This document shows positions 7,169 to 14,046 of a stretch of 14,912 nucleotides of DNA, piece by piece; positions within the stretch are counted from its first letter, which is position 1; every line of letters starts with the position of its first letter. Position numbers and translations under genes: made by a program. The stretch covers positions 1 through 14,912 of the forward strand of contig CAYOAD010000097.1 of assembly GCA_964401845.1 (NCBI GenBank), read 5' to 3'. The notes beneath the pieces were generated by a model that saw only the letters and a list, made by a program, of their open reading frames with translations, searched no databases and was not told where the DNA came from. This DNA comes from CAYFKJ01 sp964401845. GTDB lineage: Bacteria; Pseudomonadota; Alphaproteobacteria; UBA2966.

Positions 7169-7780
7169 ATGACGATCCATCTTCACCAGGGCGATTTGCC
7201 GGCCGACATCGATTTCGGAGAATCGGTCGCCATCGATTCCGAAACGCTCGGTCTCAACCCCCATCGCGATCGCTTGTGCCTGGTGCAATTATCGGCCGGT
7301 GACGGCGACGCTCATCTCGTGCAATTTAGGGCCGGTGAATACGACGCGCCAAATCTTTGCGCGCTGATGCAGAACGCCGCCGTGGCGAAGATCTTTCACT
7401 ACGCCCGGTTCGACATTGCCGTGATGCGCCACTATCTCGGTGTTTCCACCTCGCCCGTTTTCTGCACCAAGATCGCCTCGAAGCTCACGCGCACTTATAC
7501 CGACCGGCACGGCCTCAAGGACCTGTGCCGCGAAATGCTCGGGGTGGACCTCTCGAAGCAGCAACAATCGTCCGATTGGGCTGCCGCTACGCTGACGCCG
7601 GAGCAAATGGAATATGCCGCGTCCGACGTGCTGCATCTGCACAAGCTGAAGGATCTGCTGGTGGACCGCCTGGCCCGGGAGGGCCGGACCGAAATGGCCG
7701 ATGCGGCTTTCGCCTTCCTGCCGACGCGGGCGGAGCTTGATCTCGCGGGCTGGCCGGACGAGGACATCTTCGCCCACTAA
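7169..7780 (+). CDS. nrnC: NrnC-type 3'-5' exoribonuclease (short RNase D family, DEDDy)
   Basis: A 203-residue single-domain DEDDy exonuclease. The catalytic residues are visible: Asp23 and Glu25 in AIDSETLGL, Asp82 in FHYARFD, and Tyr149 with Asp153 in YAASDV. It closely matches NrnC from Bartonella/Brucella (IHLHQGDLP at the N-terminus, TRTYTDRHGLK, SKQQQSSDWAA, and a C-terminus ending WPDEDIFAH). NrnC degrades short oligoribonucleotides, notably dinucleotides, and stands in for oligoribonuclease in alphaproteobacteria. It lacks the HRDC domains of classical RNase D (about 375 residues in E. coli), so the common label 'ribonuclease D' would mislead. ATG 7169 is chosen because homologues start just before the HQGDLP motif; upstream codons would run back into the tRNA. 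The ribosome site is weak (GGGG about 8 bases before the ATG). Confidence 0.92.
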   Translation: MTIHLHQGDLPADIDFGESVAIDSETLGLNPHRDRLCLVQLSAGDGDAHLVQFRAGEYDAPNLCALMQNAAVAKIFHYARFDIAVMRHYLGVSTSPVFCTKIASKLTRTYTDRHGLKDLCREMLGVDLSKQQQSSDWAAATLTPEQMEYAASDVLHLHKLKDLLVDRLAREGRTEMADAAFAFLPTRAELDLAGWPDEDIFAH

Positions 7781-7791
7781 GCGGCGAGGCA

Positions 7792-7811
7792 CTTGGCCCG
7801 ATCAAGCCAGG
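7792..7811 (+). other. Weak hairpin after nrnC
   Basis: CTTGGC (7792-7797) can pair with GCCAGG (7806-7811, one G-T pair) around an 8-base loop. It is followed by TAATTG, not a T-run, so it is at best a weak transcript end for nrnC. Confidence 0.25.
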
Positions 7812-7814
7812 TAA

Positions 7815-7843
7815 TTGAAAATTAAGGGGTTTTTCCCCATACT
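7815..7843 (+). promoter_or_regulatory. Candidate promoter of the kpsF-lptCA unit
   Basis: TTGAAA (7815-7820) and CATACT (7838-7843) are 17 bases apart, 45 bases before the kpsF ATG. The spacer contains the inverted repeat GGGG-TTTTT-CCCC (7826-7838), which could be a protein-binding site. Confidence 0.45.
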
Positions 7844-7888
7844 TCGGCTCTTACATGGATACGGGTACAAAAAAGGACCCGACTGGAA

Positions 7889-8920
7889 ATGACCGCTGAA
7901 AATCGTCCAGCCCAGACCCCGCCGACCACCGGCGAAAGCGAAGCCGACACAGGCAGCCAAGCCGATCTCGAGGCGGCGCGCCGGGTCCTGAAGCTCGAGG
8001 CGGAAGGCCTTGCGGCCTTGGCGGCGGCCCTGGACGACCGGTTTGTCGCGGCGGTCGAAATTCTCGCCGCCGTAACCGGGCGGGTGGTGATCAGCGGCAT
8101 GGGAAAGAGCGGCCACGTCGCCCGCAAGATAACGGCCACCATGGCATCCACCGGCACGCCGGCGACCTACGTCCATCCGGGCGAAGCCAGTCACGGCGAC
8201 CTTGGCATGATCGCCGAAGGCGACGCCATCCTGGTCCTGTCGAACTCCGGCGAAACGCCGGAACTGGGCGATGTCGTGGCCTATGCCCGGCGCTTCGCCA
8301 TCCCCCTTGTCGCCATCGTCGGCCGGCCGGACAGCACGTTGGGCGGCGCGGCCGATGTCGAACTGCTGCTGCCCTCGGCGCCGGAAGCCTGCCCCTTGGG
8401 TCTGGCGCCCACGACCTCGACCACCATGTCGCTCGGCCTGGGCGACGCCCTGGCGGTGGCGTTATTGGAACGCAAGGGTTTTTCCAGCGACAATTTTCAG
8501 GTTCTCCATCCCGGCGGCCAGCTGGGCAAATCACTCATCAAGGTCGGCGACATCATGCATGGCGGCGACGCCCTGCCCCTGACGGCGCCGGAAACGCCGA
8601 TGTCGGACGTGATTATCGAAATGAGCGCCAAGAGCTTCGGCTGTGTCGGCGTCTCCAGCGACGGCGCCCTCGTCGGCATCATCACGGACGGCGATCTCCG
8701 CCGTCACATGAACGACGATCTGTTGGGCCGGACCGCAGCAGAGGTCATGACGCCGGCGCCCAAGACAATCCGCATCGGTGCGCTGGCCGCTGAGGCGGTC
8801 GGCAGAATGAGCGCCTCGTCGATCACCAGCCTTTTTGTGGTGGACACCGACAGTGACGATCCGCATCAGGTCGTCGGCATCATTCACCTGCACGATTGCC
8901 TGCGCCACGGCATCGCATGA
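7889..8920 (+). CDS. kdsD: D-arabinose-5-phosphate isomerase, KpsF/KdsD family
   Basis: Cytoplasmic aldose-ketose isomerase converting ribulose 5-phosphate to arabinose 5-phosphate, the first step toward Kdo of lipopolysaccharide. The protein has 343 residues (E. coli KdsD 328). The sugar-isomerase (SIS) domain spans about residues 45-195, with SGMGKSGH (Lys73), EASHGDLG (His102), SNSGETPE (Glu125) and VLHPGG (His207); these correspond to the four conserved E. coli active-site residues Lys59, His88, Glu111 and His193 with a constant offset of 14. Two CBS domains follow, about 222-276 and 285-340. ATG 7889 has AAAGGA 11 bases before it. Its stop overlaps the lptC start (ATGA), suggesting translational coupling. 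The symbol kpsF is also used for this family. Confidence 0.95.
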   Translation: MTAENRPAQTPPTTGESEADTGSQADLEAARRVLKLEAEGLAALAAALDDRFVAAVEILAAVTGRVVISGMGKSGHVARKITATMASTGTPATYVHPGEASHGDLGMIAEGDAILVLSNSGETPELGDVVAYARRFAIPLVAIVGRPDSTLGGAADVELLLPSAPEACPLGLAPTTSTTMSLGLGDALAVALLERKGFSSDNFQVLHPGGQLGKSLIKVGDIMHGGDALPLTAPETPMSDVIIEMSAKSFGCVGVSSDGALVGIITDGDLRRHMNDDLLGRTAAEVMTPAPKTIRIGALAAEAVGRMSASSITSLFVVDTDSDDPHQVVGIIHLHDCLRHGIA

Positions 8921-9609
8921 GCGGCGCGGCCTCCTCCATGAATGTGGGCGCCGGCGGCACGGCGCGGCAAACGACCCTCGACAGGCTGACGCCCGCCAGA
9001 AAGGTCACTCCCGAAGTCGGCGGCCGCTACAGCCGTTTCGTCGGTTTCATGAAATTCAGCTTACCGATCGTCGCCCTGATCCTCGTCGTGCTTGTCATCG
9101 CCTGGCCCGGGATCGAACGCCAATCGGATGGCTTCCATCTCACCTTCGCCAGTATCGGCAGCGACGAAAGCGGTGCGCCCGGCATGGTCAATGCGCGCTT
9201 TGTCGGCACCGACGGCAACGGCCGGCCGTTCCTGGTAACCGCCACCACGGCAACTCAGGACCCCATGCAGCCGGACGATATTACGCTCAATGCCCTGCAG
9301 GCGGACATGACCCTGAGCAACGGCACCTGGCTGACGCTGACGGCGGACAGGGGGCTCTATCAGCGTAACGCCGAATCCCTGACCCTGAGCGGACCGGTCG
9401 ATCTTTATTCCGATCTCGGTTATGAATTTCACGCTGGAGACACCCGGCTGGACCTCGCCGCCGGCGTCGCGGAGAGCGCTCAGCCGGTCAGCGGCCAGGG
9501 GCCCTTCGGCCTGCTCAACGCCCAGTCGTTCCGCTTTTCGGACAATGGGCAGCGTTTGTACTTCAGCGGCAAGGTTAAGCTTGTCGTCGAACCCCTGCCC
9601 CGGAACTAG
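8917..9609 (+). CDS. lptC: LPS export ABC transporter periplasmic protein LptC
   Basis: Bitopic inner-membrane protein that takes lipopolysaccharide from the LptB2FG transporter and passes it to LptA. From ATG 8917 it has 230 residues. A cytoplasmic N-terminal extension (1-45) ends in RYSRFVGFMKF and leads into one membrane segment at about 47-63 (LPIVALILVVLVIAW). The rest is a beta-rich periplasmic domain of the LptC/OstA type with repeated strands (for example DNGQRLYFSGKVKLVVEP at the end). An extended N-terminus before the membrane segment is usual in alphaproteobacteria. The start overlaps the kpsF stop by four bases (ATGA); an internal ATG at 8938 is a less likely alternative. lptA follows 17 bases after the stop. 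Identity rests on context plus the fold pattern, because LptC sequences diverge strongly. Confidence 0.9.
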   Translation: MSGAASSMNVGAGGTARQTTLDRLTPARKVTPEVGGRYSRFVGFMKFSLPIVALILVVLVIAWPGIERQSDGFHLTFASIGSDESGAPGMVNARFVGTDGNGRPFLVTATTATQDPMQPDDITLNALQADMTLSNGTWLTLTADRGLYQRNAESLTLSGPVDLYSDLGYEFHAGDTRLDLAAGVAESAQPVSGQGPFGLLNAQSFRFSDNGQRLYFSGKVKLVVEPLPRN

Positions 9610-9626
9610 CGGATAGTATCGAACAC

Positions 9627-10187
9627 ATGCCAGCCCAAATCCCCAGCCGCCACACCGTTGCTATTCTGTTGTCATCGATTTTCATCCTGGCCGCCGCTCT
9701 GCCCCTGGCAGCACCGGCCCTGAGCCAGTCCGCGCCCACCACCCGTCATGATTCGAGCCAGCCCATCGAAATCACCGCGGACGCGCTGGAGGTTCAGCAA
9801 AACAAGCAGATCGCGACGTTCAGCGGCAATGTCAACGCCCTTCAGGGCGATATGCTGCTGCGGGCCGAAACCGTCACTGTTTACTACCGGCCGCAAAGCG
9901 GCTCGGCGGCGGTACAGGGCGCGATCTCCCGCATCGACGCCGTTGGGCAGGTATTTTTCTCCAGTCCCGGTCAGACCGCACAGGGCGACACCGGTCTCTA
10001 CGATGTCGACAAAAGTATCATCGTGCTCAACGGCAACGTCGTGCTGACCCGGGAAGAAAACGTCATCCGCGGCAATCGCGTGGTTCTCAATCTGGCAACC
10101 GGCCGCAGCAAGGTCGAAGGCGCCGCAGGCACGAAGGGCGGCCGCGTCAAGGGCCTCTTCGTGCCCAGTAAAAAGAAGGGCAATTGA
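9627..10187 (+). CDS. lptA: LPS transport periplasmic protein LptA (OstA-like)
   Basis: Periplasmic bridge protein that polymerises between LptC and LptD to carry lipopolysaccharide across the periplasm. The 186-residue precursor has a signal peptide: a hydrophobic core at about 11-30, and likely cleavage after residue 33 in PALS-Q. The OstA domain spans about 45-160, with the typical opening PIEITADALEVQQNKQ, then ATFSGNVNALQGDM and IVLNGNVVLTREENVIRG. A basic tail (PSKKKGN) ends the protein. The ribosome site before ATG 9627 is weak (GGA about 12 bases upstream), suggesting dependence on translation of lptC, which ends 17 bases earlier. Confidence 0.94.
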   Translation: MPAQIPSRHTVAILLSSIFILAAALPLAAPALSQSAPTTRHDSSQPIEITADALEVQQNKQIATFSGNVNALQGDMLLRAETVTVYYRPQSGSAAVQGAISRIDAVGQVFFSSPGQTAQGDTGLYDVDKSIIVLNGNVVLTREENVIRGNRVVLNLATGRSKVEGAAGTKGGRVKGLFVPSKKKGN

Positions 10188-10246
10188 GGGCTCTCTACCG
10201 AATTTGTTCGCGCGCCGGGTCTGAATTGCCTAAAATGGCATGAAAT

Positions 10247-10276
10247 TTGATGTTGCGCCGAATCCAAGGCTAAACT
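10247..10276 (+). promoter_or_regulatory. Candidate promoter for lptB-rpoN
   Basis: TTGATG (10247-10252) and TAAACT (10271-10276) are 18 bases apart, in the 127-base gap between lptA and lptB, the longest gap among the lpt genes. It would give a 5' leader of about 30 bases and let lptB and rpoN be expressed apart from kpsF-lptCA. Confidence 0.45.
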
Positions 10277-10314
10277 GAACAAACGAACACGGCACCATGT
10301 GGTAATAATCGGGT

Positions 10315-11130
10315 ATGAACGATACACGCCAAGCCCACAATGACGATACCACCGCCCGACCGGCGAACTCCGAAGAGTCCGGCAACCAACCACGCCTGGT
10401 GAGCCACAATACTGGGCTCACGATCAACAAAATCGGCAAGAGTTTCAAAAAGCGACCGGTGCTGCGCGACGTTAGCCTGGGCGTCCGCCGCGGCGAAGCG
10501 GTAGGCCTCCTGGGTCCCAACGGGGCGGGTAAGACCACCTGCTTTTACATCATTACCGGGCTGATCGCGGCGGACCACGGCGCCATCAGCCTTGACGGTC
10601 ATGACATCACGCCGCTGCCGATGTACCGCCGCGCACGGCTGGGGATCGGCTACCTGCCGCAGGAAGCCTCCATATTCCGTGGCCTGTCGGTCGAAAACAA
10701 TCTGCGCGCTGTCCTCGAGGTCGCCGAACCGATCCACGACGTGCGGGAGGCGATGCTGGACGATCTGCTGGCGGAGTTTTCCATCTCCCATCTCCGGCGC
10801 ACCCCGGCTCTGGCGCTGTCGGGCGGCGAACGCCGCCGCGTGGAAATTGCCCGCGCCCTGGCCTCGCGGCCGAGTTTCATGCTGCTGGACGAGCCCCTCG
10901 CCGGCATCGATCCCATCGCCGTCAGTGACATCCGCGACCTCGTCTCGCACCTCAAGGATCGCGGCATCGGCGTCCTGATCACGGACCACAACGTCCGTGA
11001 GACGCTCGATATCATTGACCGGGCCTACATCATTCACGAAGGGCGCGTGCTGATGGAAGGCCCGCCTTCCGAAATCGTCGCCCACGAGGATGTCCGCCGC
11101 GTCTACCTGGGCGAGCGTTTCAGTCTCTAG
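10315..11130 (+). CDS. lptB: LPS export ABC transporter ATP-binding protein LptB
   Basis: Cytoplasmic ATPase of the LptB2FGC machine that extracts lipopolysaccharide from the inner membrane. The protein has 271 residues (E. coli 241). All ABC motifs are present: Walker A GPNGAGKTT at 67-75, Q-loop Gln116 in YLPQEASIFRGL, signature LSGGERRR from 168, Walker B FMLLDEP at 188-194 with catalytic Glu193, and switch His225 in ITDHNV. The PQEASIFR and EPLAGIDP segments are typical of LptB rather than of amino-acid transporters. The first ~33 residues are a polar extension of low conservation. ATG 10315 lacks a strong ribosome site, and a GTG at 10399 could be an alternative start. rpoN follows 15 bases downstream. 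lptF and lptG, the membrane partners, are not in the window. Confidence 0.96.
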   Translation: MNDTRQAHNDDTTARPANSEESGNQPRLVSHNTGLTINKIGKSFKKRPVLRDVSLGVRRGEAVGLLGPNGAGKTTCFYIITGLIAADHGAISLDGHDITPLPMYRRARLGIGYLPQEASIFRGLSVENNLRAVLEVAEPIHDVREAMLDDLLAEFSISHLRRTPALALSGGERRRVEIARALASRPSFMLLDEPLAGIDPIAVSDIRDLVSHLKDRGIGVLITDHNVRETLDIIDRAYIIHEGRVLMEGPPSEIVAHEDVRRVYLGERFSL

Positions 11131-11145
11131 GTCCGGATATTAGTC

Positions 11146-12723
11146 TTGGCACTCACGCCTAAATTGGAGCTCCGGCAAGGCCAGCAACTGGTCATGACGC
11201 CCCAATTGCAGCAAGCCATCAAGCTGCTGCAGTTCACCAATCTCGAGTTGGTCGAATACGTCGAGCAGGAGGTCGAACAAAATCCCCTTTTGGATCATGT
11301 CGACCCCAACCGGGCCGAACGCGGCGACGGCGTTAAGGAGGAGGCATCGGCATCCGACCAGTCGGCGGCTGAAAATCGTGAAGCGGCGGCGGAACAGGGC
11401 AGCGATCTCGACGTGCCGGACAGTGCCGAGTTATCCTCGGTCGAGAGTTTGCCCGAAGCCAACGACGCCCCCTTGGACGTCAGCGACGGCGACATGTACG
11501 AGCCCGACGCGCCGGACATCGGTCCCGCCCCCGATTACGGCGAAGCCGGACTAGGGGGCGGCCTGATTTCGGGCAGCGGCGGCCGCAGCGATTTCAGCAA
11601 TGACGACTATGCTTTCGAACAAAGCCTCAGCGAGGTCGTCTCCCTCAGCGATCATCTGAACAACCAGCTCAGCGACGACCTTACGGACCCGGTCGACAGG
11701 CTGATCGGCATTCACCTGATCGACATGCTAGACGAGGCGGGCTACATGACCGGGGACCTTGAGAGCGTCGCCGAAATGGTCGGCTGCCCCATGGAACAGG
11801 TCGAAGCGACTTTGCAGCATCTGCAGACCTTTGATCCACCGGGCGTTTTTGCCCGTGATTTACAGGAATGCCTCACAATCCAGTTGAAGGTGCTCGACCG
11901 TTTCGACCCTGCCATGGAAGTGTTCGTCGGCAACCTGGATCTTCTGGCCAAGCATGAACTGGGGCAATTGGCAAAGCTATGCGGCGTCGACGGCGAAGAT
12001 ATCGCCGACATGGTGCAGGAGGTCAAAGCCCTGAACCCGAAACCGGGTTTGGCATTCGGCGGCGAGGTGGTTCAGCCCGTCGTGCCCGACGTGTTCGTGC
12101 GGGCCAACCCCGGCGGCGGCTGGCTGGTCGAACTAAACAGCGACACCCTGCCCAAGGTGTTGGTCAACATGCGCTACCACGCCAAGATTACCGGCACGGC
12201 GATGCGCGAGGAAGACAAGGCCTATCTCACCGACCAGCTCAACTCGGCGAACTGGTTGGTCAAGTCGCTTGATCAGCGGGCCAACACCATCCTCAGGGTC
12301 GGCACCGAACTGGTGCGGCAACAAGACGGTTTCCTGGTCAATGGCGTACGGCACCTGAGACCGCTTAATCTGCGGGACATCGCGGAAGTCATCGAGATGC
12401 ACGAGAGCACGGTGAGCCGGGTGACGGCCAACAAATATATCGCGACGCCGCGCGGCATCTACCCGATGAAATATTTCTTCACCTCGGCGATCGCCTCAAC
12501 CTCGGGCGGTCAGGCGCATTCGGCAGAATCCGTGCGCGACCGCATTCGCGAACTCATCGACAACGAGGAAATCAAGGCGATCCTGTCGGATGACAAGATC
12601 GTCGATCTGTTGAAGCAGCAAGGATTGAATATTGCGCGCCGCACGGTGGCGAAATACCGTGAAGCCATGCGCATTCCATCATCCGTCGAAAGACGCCGGC
12701 AAAAGCGCGCGCAAGCATCTTAA
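11146..12723 (+). CDS. rpoN: RNA polymerase sigma-54 factor
   Basis: Sigma factor for -24/-12 promoters, needing AAA+ activators such as NtrC or NifA. The protein has 525 residues (E. coli 477). Region I (1-50) has the glutamine- and leucine-rich activator-interaction sequence, including LVMTPQLQQAIKLLQ. Region II (about 51-160) is long, acidic and low in complexity, which explains the extra length. The core-binding domain follows, then a helix-turn-helix around 405-430 (LRDIAEVIEMHESTVSR), and the RpoN box ARRTVAKYRE at 497-506 that contacts the -24 element. The start is a TTG; it is accepted because the protein begins ALTPKLELRQGQ, as homologues do, and lies 15 bases after the lptB stop. 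Ribosome-site match is poor, so translation may be coupled to lptB. Confidence 0.97.
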   Translation: MALTPKLELRQGQQLVMTPQLQQAIKLLQFTNLELVEYVEQEVEQNPLLDHVDPNRAERGDGVKEEASASDQSAAENREAAAEQGSDLDVPDSAELSSVESLPEANDAPLDVSDGDMYEPDAPDIGPAPDYGEAGLGGGLISGSGGRSDFSNDDYAFEQSLSEVVSLSDHLNNQLSDDLTDPVDRLIGIHLIDMLDEAGYMTGDLESVAEMVGCPMEQVEATLQHLQTFDPPGVFARDLQECLTIQLKVLDRFDPAMEVFVGNLDLLAKHELGQLAKLCGVDGEDIADMVQEVKALNPKPGLAFGGEVVQPVVPDVFVRANPGGGWLVELNSDTLPKVLVNMRYHAKITGTAMREEDKAYLTDQLNSANWLVKSLDQRANTILRVGTELVRQQDGFLVNGVRHLRPLNLRDIAEVIEMHESTVSRVTANKYIATPRGIYPMKYFFTSAIASTSGGQAHSAESVRDRIRELIDNEEIKAILSDDKIVDLLKQQGLNIARRTVAKYREAMRIPSSVERRRQKRAQAS

Positions 12724-12728
12724 GACCC

Positions 12729-12748
12729 CCGGATTCAACGAAATCCGG
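12729..12748 (+). terminator. Possible weak terminator hairpin after rpoN
   Basis: CCGGATT (12729-12735) and AATCCGG (12742-12748) form a perfect 7-base stem with a 6-base loop, 5 bases after the rpoN stop. Only TT follows, so termination would be weak. A second repeat, CCCTC (12763-12767) with GAGGG (12778-12782), lies just after it. Confidence 0.4.
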
Positions 12749-12831
12749 TTACGATAGACGCCCCCTCGCATCCGTATGAGGGATACAAGTGTATGAAAAC
12801 AGGGATGAAATCAGGTTGTCACGGGTAATGG

Positions 12832-12860
12832 TTGACAGCCCTTGTGGGCAGAACTATTTT
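12832..12860 (+). promoter_or_regulatory. Strong sigma-70-type promoter of hpf-ptsN
   Basis: TTGACA (perfect -35, 12832-12837) and TATTTT (12855-12860) are 17 bases apart, giving a leader of about 85 bases before hpf. The spacer holds GCCC-TTGT-GGGC (12838-12849). Just upstream, TGTCA (12817-12821) mirrors TGACA (12833-12837) with 11 bases between, a possible regulator site covering the -35. Confidence 0.65.
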
Positions 12861-12953
12861 CCGCGCACCCTGAGGACAGGGCCCAAGCAACATAGTTGAT
12901 GTGCATTTAGACAACGGACGCCGGCCTTAGGCAAGATTCCGGGACGATTTCCC

Positions 12954-13550
12954 ATGCAAGTAACCATTACCGGTAAGCAAATGGATGTTGGCGACAGCCT
13001 CCGCGGCCATGTCGAGGCCCGCCTCGATGAGGGTGTTACCAAGTACTTTTCGAAACCGATCGAGGCCCATGTGGTGTTTTACCGCGAAGGCAGCGGCTTT
13101 CAGACCGATTGCTCTGTCCATGTCGGAGCCGGCATGAATTTGCAGGCACGGGGCGCCGCCGAAGATGCACACGGCAGCTTTGACGACGCGCTGGGGCGTT
13201 TGGAAAAGCGCTTGAGACGCTACAAACGCCGGCTGCGCGATCACCATAAAACGCCGCGCAGCGAAAGCATGCAGGCGCAAGCCTACGTTCTCGCCCCCGA
13301 GGAGGAAGAGGGCCCGGAAACGCCGGACGGCGGTCCGGTTATCGTAGCCGAGACCACGACCGACCTGCCCACCGTCACGGTCGGCGAGGCGGTCATGCGC
13401 ATGGACCTCGCCGACGCGCCGGTTCAGGTTTTTCACAATTCGGCCCATGGCGGCCTGAATGTTGTTTACCGGCGGGCCGACGGAAACGTGGGCTGGATAG
13501 ACGCCGTTTCGGTACAGTCAAATGTTGAGGAAGATCATGGAGATCGTTGA
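12954..13550 (+). CDS. hpf: Ribosome hibernation promoting factor, long form
   Basis: Binds the decoding region of the 30S subunit in stationary or starved cells and, in the long form, dimerises ribosomes into inactive 100S particles. The protein has 198 residues. The N-terminal ribosome-binding domain (1-100) opens MQVTITGKQMDVGDSL and has the basic helix RLEKRLRRYKRRLRDH. A flexible acidic linker runs about 101-137 (with EEEEG). The C-terminal dimerisation domain, about 138-184, has PVQVFHNSAHGGLNVVYRR followed by DGNVGWID. Two domains place it with long HPF rather than the short E. coli HPF/YfiA. GGGA lies 9 bases before ATG 12954. Its end overlaps ptsN by 14 bases. The name raiA is also used. 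Confidence 0.95.
   Translation: MQVTITGKQMDVGDSLRGHVEARLDEGVTKYFSKPIEAHVVFYREGSGFQTDCSVHVGAGMNLQARGAAEDAHGSFDDALGRLEKRLRRYKRRLRDHHKTPRSESMQAQAYVLAPEEEEGPETPDGGPVIVAETTTDLPTVTVGEAVMRMDLADAPVQVFHNSAHGGLNVVYRRADGNVGWIDAVSVQSNVEEDHGDR
13527..13533 (+). promoter_or_regulatory. Ribosome binding site deciding the ptsN start
   Basis: GAGGAAG inside the last codons of hpf has its GAGG core 6 bases before ATG 13537. This favours 13537 over an earlier in-frame ATG at 13522, which has no such site. Confidence 0.75.
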
Positions 13551-14001
13551 TCTTTTAAGCACCGAAGGGGTCGTCGCCAACCTCAAGGTGTCGGGCAAGA
13601 AACAGACCCTTCAGGAACTGGCGCAACGAGCTGCCGCGGTTACCGGCGCCGAGGAGCGCGCGATATTCGACGTTCTGCTGGAACGCGAGCGTCTGGGAAC
13701 GACGGGCGTGGGTAACGGCATTGCCATTCCCCACGGTAAATTGAGCGAGATCGAACGCCTCTACGGACTGTTCGCCCGCCTTGAAGTCCCGGTCGAATTC
13801 GAAGCCATCGACGAACAACCGGTCGATTTGATTTTTCTCCTGTTGGCGCCGGAAGAAGCGGGTGCCGATCACCTCAAAGCCTTGGCCCGGGTATCGCGCC
13901 TGTTGCGCGACAAGGCGATGTGCGAAAAATTGCGCGGCGCCGATGAATCGGACGCTCTATTCGCACTCCTGACCGAATCGACGAATACCCACGCGGCCTA
14001 A
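13537..14001 (+). CDS. ptsN: PTS IIA-like nitrogen regulatory protein PtsN (EIIA-Ntr)
   Basis: Final phosphate acceptor of the nitrogen phosphotransferase system (PtsP-NPr-PtsN), a regulatory protein tied to nitrogen, potassium and carbon status rather than sugar uptake. From ATG 13537 it has 154 residues, the family length, beginning MEIVDLLSTEGVVANL as homologues do. The phosphorylated histidine is His66 in GIAIPHGK. The single EIIA type-2 domain covers about residues 5-145; DHLKALARVSRLLRD is a further family motif. The start lies 14 bases inside hpf, with GAGGAAG before it, so the two are probably translationally coupled. ptsP and npr are not in the window, and rapZ does not follow as it does in E. 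coli. Confidence 0.95.
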   Translation: MEIVDLLSTEGVVANLKVSGKKQTLQELAQRAAAVTGAEERAIFDVLLERERLGTTGVGNGIAIPHGKLSEIERLYGLFARLEVPVEFEAIDEQPVDLIFLLLAPEEAGADHLKALARVSRLLRDKAMCEKLRGADESDALFALLTESTNTHAA

Positions 14002-14046
14002 GGACCCAAGCGCACACGGAGATCCACCACCGGAGGATTTCGCGCC

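Noticed and set aside
10225..10262. Possible sigma-54 promoter (TGGCAT...TTGCG) before lptB
   Set aside because: The distance between the GG and GC elements is 16 bases, not the required 10.
10230..11085. Minus-strand frames opposite lptB (102 and 271 codons)
   Set aside because: Shadows of lptB, whose ABC motifs are complete in the plus frame.
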